Shown here piece after piece: positions 58,801-64,000 of a DNA stretch of 64,000 bases. The translations under genes and the position numbers were made by a program. Each line of letters opens with the position of its first letter. Within the stretch, counting starts at the first letter, position 1. The notes under the pieces are model-generated. The model saw only the letters and a list, made by a program, of their open reading frames with translations. It made no database searches and had not been told where the DNA came from. Source of the stretch: an uncultured Clostridia bacterium (GTDB lineage Bacteria > Bacillota > Clostridia > Christensenellales > Pumilibacteraceae); contig CAMSYM010000001.1 of NCBI GenBank assembly GCA_947066105.1, positions 248,001-312,000 of the forward strand. The letters are read 5' to 3'.

Positions 58801-59481
58801 GCGTCCGGCAAACGCGAAATAAGATCGGGGACTGTTAAGGAGCATGTTATGCGCGCAGTCGACATGTCGGCGCTGACATTGAACGACGAATCGCCGTTTT
58901 GCGTCGTGTATTACAAAACGCTTGCGGAGATATTGCGTTATTACGCGGCGTTGTGCGGCATCGACGCCGAACGCGCGCAAAAATATCTTTGCGCCGCAAA
59001 CCGCGCCGCAAGCGAGTTTTCAACGCATGCACAGCGTTTGGTAGCGCACGGCTGTCGGGAAAATGATCCGTTGCTCGGCGCGGCGGCTTGGTATTGTTGC
59101 GGGGATTACGGCAGAGCGTACGATATGCTTTATGCGATTGCGGAGCGCATGGCGGCGCATCCGAGCATTAACGGCGACGAGCGCGAAGCCGTGACGTCGG
59201 CGGTGTTTTACTCGCTTGTTACCGAAAAGCTGATCGGCGCGAAAATTCGCGGCAACCGAGTCAAGATAGAACCGCACGCCGGCGTTGATTCGCCGCGCTT
59301 GGAATTTTCGTTGCGCTCGGAATCGGGCGGGACCGTGCGTGTAGAGATCGACGACAAGGCGGGGAGCGGCGATTGGCGGATACGCGCCGACAAGATCAGT
59401 TATGCGCTCAACAGCATCATACTCGGCGATAAGGACAACGGTAAAATATCGGTATATCGCGATCTGCCGTCGGACGGTTGA
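55816..59481 (+). CDS. Truncated NdvB-like (cyclic beta-glucan synthase/GH94-like) membrane protein
   Basis: 1221 residues from ATG 55816; TTG 55753 lies in the rplS terminator. N-terminal helix (about 3-21); residues about 90-180 resemble the NdvB N-terminal region (GYPRLFLLCSEI, then VPLTAVERALLPNMFEFCL, where NdvB has PLTIGELWALP); two helices at about 296-340; then a beta-rich region with ENGVLWSPIG and GYTRVEHSLGHTTYFC typical of the GH94/GT36 sandwich, and a helical C-terminal part. The GT84 glycosyltransferase block of full NdvB (about 2800 residues) is not apparent, nor is a clear GH94 catalytic site. Function unknown. Confidence 0.6.
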   Translation: MDAFLILTAILASVVLLFRYAVPLAKPKLSQSERLSDKALENRLVMLAKRCVETKRGFGLYYRKVDIDKILKRISKKAENGALDKWERAVYDGRAELAAAYDRSLDAMRSGYTLGHVGGYPRLFLLCSEITECRQGDITENALETSLDIFDSYVPLTAVERALLPNMFEFCLCALLCDTARRAFKREKSYRKGLDDGKLGKADLDGLTDVDYVDGLFDATESPDKSSVIRLFENNGVDHAHCEYLRSVFLAQSYALVQAVKRSLKIVRAYANTHGTDIFATCKKPSERLLRFLCIMPIVLTVMFAVLTCAFVPYEYAAVCVAAAIIFYGCFRLPLLLYAPHMRSFDIITAVRKRFKKASRAANEKLASLPAKAYADSETAYIGCGPEYSARKVCGGRVFADCDNRGMIRLGRVGSQHVSDGLEISFEYNGKSVSLAECDGAFDGSKYVYRAYDPHIEFAAEIVTPVDCDCCCCKITAVNRLLEAVEVKLIGAVIARIDKKSTPQINGKRIAVDDGRITAVAFGDGAVFDHTDDKQTNVAFRRISATRAVKIDGFSKCEQILTVAYGASVLEADSVFDRVYCDGYYDCAADCLHAFSATEDMRIYAPPGGYCMLSDSPSRAKYAAPSDDSELDGYRLDGGFALSAESKIYNDGYVCNTLSNGRIGLKLYQNSIGGIFRVRPRLYITDKKTAYKNTDKVCVTMGENGVLWSPIGGKLGRGYTRVEHSLGHTTYFCAYNGCVCELECRIAENSDSVLFDLTVKNRVPFARCLDVMLSVSTAEKSTITPFCNGISVNADDERKSFALSCSQKIVDSAEYKESYFSHGRIVRLRDFRRGGSTPAPTVSTCLKLEPYDGARVVFCLALDNVSDLQTPMAVADAACAAEREMRCRSERVKLMSDDNALNVMHARALHTARIGAMLLDGLSVPHECAILSCVKYIDKPLVKRRLIELLKRQKPNGAFDERTDGVWISYAVADYAAFACDASIFDEQVEYAPDTASGKREIRSGTVKEHVMRAVDMSALTLNDESPFCVVYYKTLAEILRYYAALCGIDAERAQKYLCAANRAASEFSTHAQRLVAHGCRENDPLLGAAAWYCCGDYGRAYDMLYAIAERMAAHPSINGDEREAVTSAVFYSLVTEKLIGAKIRGNRVKIEPHAGVDSPRLEFSLRSESGGTVRVEIDDKAGSGDWRIRADKISYALNSIILGDKDNGKISVYRDLPSDG

Positions 59482-59553
59482 CGGCGAGGCGCTTTTTACG
59501 TGAAAACTGTATTTGCGCGCGATCCGCCGTATCGAAATCGGTAAATCAAAAGC

Positions 59554-59582
59554 TTGCTTTTAAGCCTAAACGGTGATATAAT
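59554..59582 (+). promoter_or_regulatory. Promoter of rarA
   Basis: TTGCTT at 59554-59559, 17-bp spacer, TATAAT at 59577-59582. Confidence 0.65.
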
Positions 59583-59642
59583 TACGGTACGGTTCTATTC
59601 GATTTCGGATATATTCGCGATCGTAAATAAAGGCAATGAAAA

Positions 59643-60875
59643 ATGGATAATCTTTTTACGAATTTACATAACGATCTGAAACCGTTGGCGGAAAAAATGC
59701 GTCCGACGAGCTTGGACGATTTTGTCGGACAACGGCATATACTCGGAGAAGGTAAGTTGCTCCGTCGTCTTATTCAAGCGAAAAAAGTTCCGAGCTGTAT
59801 TTTTTACGGACCGCCCGGAACGGGCAAGACTACGCTCGCGCGCATAATCGCGGAAACTACCGGCGGCAATTTTGTTATGCTCAACGCGATTTCGAGCGGT
59901 GTGGCGGACGTGAAAGTCGTTATCGAAGCCGCTAAAAAAACTTTCGAATTGTACGGAAAAAAGACGTATCTGTTATTGGACGAGTGTCACAGATGGAGCA
60001 AGACCCAAAGCGATTCGCTTTTGGCGGTGTTGGAATCGGGTCAAATAGTTTTGATCGGGTCTACTACCGAATCGCCCAATTACAGTATGACGCGTGCGAT
60101 CGTCAGTCGTTGTACGTTGTTCGAGTTTAAACAGGTAGCCGTCGATGATATCAAAAACGCTTTGAAACGCGCGTTGACGGCGGAAAACGGATTAAAGGAT
60201 CTTAACGTCGGTATCGACGACGAAGCGCTTACTTACTTTGCTACGGCTTGCGGCGGAGACGTCAGGAGCGCGTTGAACGGTTTGGAAATAGGCGCATTGA
60301 CCACGTCGCCGAGCAAAGACGGAACGATAGTCATATCCAAGGAAATTGCCGTCGAATGTTTGCAGAAAAAAGCGCTCAGCCTTAACGAGGATAATTTTTA
60401 TCATATACTGAGCGCGTTTTGCAAAAGTCTTCGCGGCAGCGATGCGACCGCGGCATTATATTATGCGAACAGACTGCTCGAAGCGGGTTGCGAGCCTCAG
60501 CTTTTGGCAAGGAGAACGATAGCGCATGCGAGCGAGGATTGCTGTTCCGCGCGAGCGTTGAACACCGCATGTAACGCGCTGTACGCGATCAACAACATGG
60601 GCATGCCGGAGGGCAATCTTGCCTTGACGCATGCCATAATAGAAGTATGCGAAGCGCCTAAAACCAATCGCGTGGTAGTGGCTATGGGTATGGCGATCGA
60701 CGATGCGCGAAATCACCCCGACGACAATATCCCCGAATATTTGAAAAATCACACGGAAGCGAGCAAGAAGTATAAATATCCGCACGACTACGGCGGCTAC
60801 GTCGAACAGCAGTATTTGCCCGACTCGTTGAAAAACAGAAATTATTTCCCCAATGATAAAAAGATCGATCGTTGA
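59643..60875 (+). CDS. rarA: Replication-associated recombination protein A (RarA/MgsA)
   Basis: 410 residues. AAA+ ATPase: LAEKMRPTSLDDFVGQ lead-in, Walker A GPPGTGKT at 56-63, Walker B LLLDECH, sensor GSTTESP, then the RarA tetramerisation domain, where the ILSAFCKSLRGSDATAALYY block is diagnostic, and PHDYGGYVEQQYLPD near the end. Acts at stalled forks. Monocistronic. Confidence 0.95.
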   Translation: MDNLFTNLHNDLKPLAEKMRPTSLDDFVGQRHILGEGKLLRRLIQAKKVPSCIFYGPPGTGKTTLARIIAETTGGNFVMLNAISSGVADVKVVIEAAKKTFELYGKKTYLLLDECHRWSKTQSDSLLAVLESGQIVLIGSTTESPNYSMTRAIVSRCTLFEFKQVAVDDIKNALKRALTAENGLKDLNVGIDDEALTYFATACGGDVRSALNGLEIGALTTSPSKDGTIVISKEIAVECLQKKALSLNEDNFYHILSAFCKSLRGSDATAALYYANRLLEAGCEPQLLARRTIAHASEDCCSARALNTACNALYAINNMGMPEGNLALTHAIIEVCEAPKTNRVVVAMGMAIDDARNHPDDNIPEYLKNHTEASKKYKYPHDYGGYVEQQYLPDSLKNRNYFPNDKKIDR

Positions 60876-60914
60876 CGTAACGTCCGTTTGTTTGTCCTAC
60901 CGACGTTTTAAATC

Positions 60915-60947
60915 AAACACGATTTAATGCAACTTAAACACGATTTA
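60915..60947 (+). repeat. Two 12-bp direct repeats upstream of the rhamnose promoter
   Basis: AAACACGATTTA at 60915-60926 and again at 60936-60947, start-to-start distance 21 bp (two helical turns); the second copy ends 5 bp before the -35 box. Layout fits an activator site. Confidence 0.75.
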
Positions 60948-60952
60948 CGACA

Positions 60953-60987
60953 TTGACACGTAGTATGACATATGTTATACTACGTGT
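60953..60987 (+). promoter_or_regulatory. Rhamnose operon promoter overlapping a 32-bp palindromic operator
   Basis: TTGACA at 60953-60958, exact 17-bp spacer, TATACT at 60976-60981. A palindrome spans 60956-60987: 11-bp arms ACACGTAGTAT and ATACTACGTGT are perfect, and the centre holds ACATATGT, also palindromic, with a single mismatched pair (60967/60976). It covers half the -35 box, the spacer and the -10 box, as expected for a repressor site. Confidence 0.8.
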
Positions 60988-61022
60988 ATATCATTTGAAG
61001 AATTTTTCGATAGGGTGTAAAT

Positions 61023-61126
61023 ATGATCGTCAAAGCAATAAATCGAATACGCAGCATGCAAGCAAGTGCGACTGCATCGACTTTTCGGAACGCTTGAAAG
61101 AGCTTGCCGATAATTTGAAAGTATAA
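61023..61126 (+). pseudogene. Possible broken small ORF ahead of rhaB
   Basis: ATG 61023 has AGGGTG 6 nt upstream but its frame stops after 25 codons (61100). Another frame reaching TAA 61124-61126 reads like a genuine C-terminus (CDCIDFSERLKELADNLKV). A one-base change would join them into a protein of about 34 residues. It may also be an untranslated leader by chance. No known family recognised. Confidence 0.25.
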
Positions 61127-61127
61127 A

Positions 61128-62435
61128 ATGGACTACTTTTTAGCGATAGATATAGGCGCGTCGAGCGGTCGACATATAGTCGGTCGGTTCGAAAACGACC
61201 GTATAGCGACGGACGAGGTATACCGTTTTTCCAATGGGGTGAAAAAAGAAAACGGTCGACTTGTTTGGGATACCGACGCTCTTTTTCAAAACGTGAAAAA
61301 CGGCATCGCGTTTGCCGTCAAAAAGTATAAGCATATCAGATCGCTCGCGATAGATACTTGGGGCGTCGATTATGTATTGTTGACGGACGACGGCATGTTG
61401 GCTCCGTGTTTTTCATACAGAGACGACCGCACGAGATCGGTAATAGACGAAGTTCACGGCAAATTGCCGTTTAAAGAATTATATGCGAAAACGGGCATAC
61501 AGTTTCAACCGTTCAATACCGTTTATCAGCTTTACGAAGACTGTAAGCGCGGGCGATTGGATGCGGCTACCGATTATTTGATGATGCCCGAATATCTCGA
61601 TTATATGCTCACGGGCGTGAAGATGCACGAGTATACAAACGCCACTACGACGGGCTTGTTAAATGCGCGATCGAAAGAATACGATAAAGATATACTCGAC
61701 GAGCTCGGACTGCCTTCGCGACTTTTTAAAAAGCTGTATATGCCGGGAACGAGCGTAGGTATGTTAAAGCCCGAAATCGCGAACTCGGTAGGCGCGAACA
61801 TCGAAGTCGTACTGTGTGCAAGCCACGATACCGCAAGCGCGGTCGAAGGCATACCAATGACCGACGACAGCCCTTACATATCGAGCGGAACATGGTCGTT
61901 GCTCGGAATAAAGACCGATAAAGCTATCACCGACGAAAACAGTCGCAGAGCAAATTACAGCAACGAAGGCGGCGTCGGGTATGTAAGATACCAAAAGAAC
62001 ATCATGGGCATGTGGATCGTCAACCGTTTGCGCGACGAGCTTTGTCCCGACAAGCCTTTTTCGCAGATCGTCGCCGCCGCGCGCGACAGCGCGTTCGACG
62101 GGTATGCCGACGTTAACGATGATTGTTTTCTTTCGCCCGAAAGCATGAAATATGCGTTCGATAAGCAGTTTGAAACCGCCGCCGTCACGCCGCAGACCGA
62201 AGGCGATTATTTCCGTTGCGCGTTTACGAGCCTTGCCGTCGGGTATGAGAAGGCATTGGACGAATTGAAAAAGAACAGCGGTAAAGATTTCGATACTCTG
62301 TATATAGTGGGCGGAGGCGCTAAGAACGGGTTGCTGAACGAGCTGACCGAGCGGTTTTGCAAGATCAGGGTAAAAGCGCTTCCAATCGAAGCTACGGCGA
62401 TAGGGAATTTAAAAATACAGATCGGGAGACGATAA
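61128..62435 (+). CDS. rhaB: Rhamnulokinase
   Basis: 435 residues. FGGY kinase: IDIGASSGRH phosphate-1 loop at the N-terminus, IDTWGVDY, RDDRTRS, the NATTTGLLNA stretch, ASHDTASAV, SSGTWSLLG, and the adenosine motif VGGGAKNGLLN. Phosphorylates L-rhamnulose to rhamnulose-1-phosphate. About 50 residues shorter than E. coli RhaB at the C-terminus. First complete gene of the operon; rhaA starts 1 nt after its stop. Confidence 0.95.
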   Translation: MDYFLAIDIGASSGRHIVGRFENDRIATDEVYRFSNGVKKENGRLVWDTDALFQNVKNGIAFAVKKYKHIRSLAIDTWGVDYVLLTDDGMLAPCFSYRDDRTRSVIDEVHGKLPFKELYAKTGIQFQPFNTVYQLYEDCKRGRLDAATDYLMMPEYLDYMLTGVKMHEYTNATTTGLLNARSKEYDKDILDELGLPSRLFKKLYMPGTSVGMLKPEIANSVGANIEVVLCASHDTASAVEGIPMTDDSPYISSGTWSLLGIKTDKAITDENSRRANYSNEGGVGYVRYQKNIMGMWIVNRLRDELCPDKPFSQIVAAARDSAFDGYADVNDDCFLSPESMKYAFDKQFETAAVTPQTEGDYFRCAFTSLAVGYEKALDELKKNSGKDFDTLYIVGGGAKNGLLNELTERFCKIRVKALPIEATAIGNLKIQIGRR

Positions 62436-62436
62436 T

Positions 62437-63669
62437 ATGTACGAATACGCTAAAAAAAGCTATGCGGCTTACGGAGTAGATACCGAAGCCGCCATATCCG
62501 AGCTTAAAGACATTCCCGTGTCGATCCATTGTTGGCAGGGCGACGATGTCGTCGGGCTTGACGGCGGCGGCGCGGCAAGCGGCGGGATACAGACGACGGG
62601 CAATCATTTCGGCAGAGCAAGAAATTTCCAAGAGCTTAAAGCGGATATCGAAAAAGCGTTTTCGCTCATACCCGGAAAAAAACGCTTGAATTTGCACGCG
62701 AGCTATGCCGTGGGCGCGAGCGTCGACCGCGACGAATACGGACCTAAGCATTTTGCCGAGTGGGTAAAGTTTGCTAAGGCGATAGGACTCGACGGGATCG
62801 ATTTCAATCCGACGATGTTTTCGCATAAAAACGTAAAAGACGGTTTGACTTTATCTTCGCCCGACGGCGATATCCGAAAATTTTGGATAAAGCATTGTAT
62901 AGCGTGCTTGCATATTTCCGAGTATTTGGCGGACGAATTCGGTAAGCCGTGTTTAATGAATATTTGGATACCCGACGGATATAAAGACGTGCCTGCCGAC
63001 AGGCTTACGCCGAGATTAAGGCTGAAAGAGAGCTTGGACGAAGTTCTTTCCTGCGGTTACGACAGAAATAAAGTAGTAGTCGCCGTGGAAAGTAAGGTAT
63101 TCGGGATCGGCGTGGAAAGCTACACGGTCGGCAACAACGAATTTTATCAAAACTACGCGGCAAATAACGGTATTTGCTGTTTGCTGGATAACGGACACTA
63201 CCATCCGCAGGAATACGTTTCGGACAAGATACCGTCGCTTTTGGCGTTTTACGATAAGGTCGCGTTACACGTTACGCGCGGAGTAAGATGGGACAGCGAT
63301 CACGTCGTGTTGTTCGAGGACGAGCTTAAAGAGATCGCAAAGGAGATCGTGCGTAACGATGCGACCAAAAAGGTGTTGATCGGCTTGGATTATTTCGACG
63401 CGAGCATCAACCGCTTGGCGGCGTGGATCGTCGGCGCGCGAAATATGCAAAAGGCGCTTTTATGGGCGTTGTTGCAACCGCACGCCAAGCTCAAAGCGTT
63501 ACAGGACGATGCGGATTTTACCGCGCTCATGGTGATCAACGAAGAGCTTAAAACTTTGCCGTTCGACGCCGTGTGGGCGGAATACTTAAAGCGTTTAGAT
63601 CAAAAGGGCGCGGAATGGTATAACGACGTTAAGGAATACGAAAAAACAGTCTTAAAGGAGCGAAAATAA
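62437..63669 (+). CDS. rhaA: L-rhamnose isomerase
   Basis: 410 residues. IHCWQGDDVVG near the N-terminus, LNLHASYA, DFNPTMFSHKNVKDGLTLSSPD, WIPDG, and the metal-site block LLDNGHYHPQE, then HVTRGVRWDSDHVV: all typical of RhaA. Converts L-rhamnose to L-rhamnulose. Directly followed by fucO. Confidence 0.97.
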   Translation: MYEYAKKSYAAYGVDTEAAISELKDIPVSIHCWQGDDVVGLDGGGAASGGIQTTGNHFGRARNFQELKADIEKAFSLIPGKKRLNLHASYAVGASVDRDEYGPKHFAEWVKFAKAIGLDGIDFNPTMFSHKNVKDGLTLSSPDGDIRKFWIKHCIACLHISEYLADEFGKPCLMNIWIPDGYKDVPADRLTPRLRLKESLDEVLSCGYDRNKVVVAVESKVFGIGVESYTVGNNEFYQNYAANNGICCLLDNGHYHPQEYVSDKIPSLLAFYDKVALHVTRGVRWDSDHVVLFEDELKEIAKEIVRNDATKKVLIGLDYFDASINRLAAWIVGARNMQKALLWALLQPHAKLKALQDDADFTALMVINEELKTLPFDAVWAEYLKRLDQKGAEWYNDVKEYEKTVLKERK

Positions 63670-63670
63670 A

Positions 63671-64000
63671 ATGGCAAACAGATTCATCTTGAATGAAACT
63701 TCTTACTTCGGGAGCGGAGCAAGAAAAGAGCTTAAAAACGAAATAGCGCGGCGCGGCTTTAAGAAAGCGTTTATCGTTGCGGATAAAGACCTTGTAAAGT
63801 TCGGCACGGTCGACATGGTAACAAGCGAGCTTGCGGGAACGCCTTATGTGATTTTTTCGGAGTTCAAGGCAAACCCGACCGTAAAAAACGTCAAAGACGG
63901 CGTTGCGGCGTTTAACGTATCGGGCGCGGATCTTATTGTCGCGATCGGAGGCGGCTCGGCTATCGACACGGCTAAGGGGATCGCTATCGTTGCGAACAAT
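63671..64000 (+). CDS. fucO: Lactaldehyde reductase (iron-containing alcohol dehydrogenase), 3' end outside window
   Basis: First 110 residues only; the frame is open at the window edge. It begins MANRFILNETSYFGSGA, nearly the E. coli FucO start, and contains NPTVKNVKDG and the NAD-binding IGGGSAIDTAKGIAI. It reduces the L-lactaldehyde formed by rhamnulose-1-phosphate aldolase to 1,2-propanediol, balancing redox during anaerobic rhamnose use. An aldolase gene is expected downstream. Confidence 0.92.
   Translation, partial: MANRFILNETSYFGSGARKELKNEIARRGFKKAFIVADKDLVKFGTVDMVTSELAGTPYVIFSEFKANPTVKNVKDGVAAFNVSGADLIVAIGGGSAIDTAKGIAIVANN

Overview
This window looks like a chromosomal segment of an anaerobic, gut-type Bacillota (Clostridia), perhaps close to the uncultured Christensenellales-like lineages; the class is a fair inference, the order a guess. 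The grounds are a Bacillus/Clostridium-style housekeeping gene order (plsX-rnc-smc-ftsY-ylxM-ffh-rpsP-khpA-rimM-trmD, and gmk-rpoZ-coaBC-priA-def-fmt-rsmB-rlmN), consensus sigma-A promoters (TTGACA-17-TATAAT type), a flavodiiron protein, a formate/nitrite channel, BspA-type leucine-rich-repeat surface proteins and a rhamnose operon. Nearly all genes are on the plus strand and packed with short overlaps. I see no IS element, prophage or CRISPR array.

Layout. (1) 1-12.3 kb, accessory and cell-surface: the 3' end of a BspA-like protein, then one apparent operon of six genes (membrane-anchored protein, MoxR AAA+ ATPase, DUF58 protein, two membrane VWA proteins, and a BspA-like lipoprotein). (2) 12.5-19.3 kb: flavodiiron protein, tRNA-Lys, a plus-strand cluster of four tRNAs followed by decayed tandem tRNA-Thr remnants, a lipase-like gene, an FNT channel, a DegV protein, an MFS permease, tRNA-Gly and rpmF. 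(3) 19.3-31.2 kb: the plsX to yraN block for phospholipid synthesis, chromosome structure, SRP targeting and ribosome/tRNA maturation. (4) 31.4-37.4 kb: an F1Fo ATP synthase operon with no stand-alone delta gene; the delta C-terminal domain is fused to the N-terminus of alpha. (5) 37.4-55.2 kb: alanine racemase, folate, CoA, DAHP synthase, DNA repair (pcrA, ligA), yicC-gmk-rpoZ-coaBC-priA-def-fmt-rsmB-rlmN. (6) 55.2-60.9 kb: rplS, displaced from its usual trmD neighbourhood and preceded by an attenuator-like leader, a large NdvB/GH94-like membrane protein and rarA. (7) 60.9-64 kb: a rhamnose operon (rhaB, rhaA, fucO cut by the window end) behind a strong promoter with a 32-bp near-perfect palindrome and upstream 12-bp direct repeats.

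The most noteworthy item is the ATP synthase delta/alpha fusion, which implies a changed peripheral-stalk connection. Next are the rhamnose control region, the tRNA-Thr remnants, the rplS leader, the truncated NdvB-like protein and the MoxR/VWA/BspA operon. All family assignments come from reading motifs and remembered family features; no database search was run.
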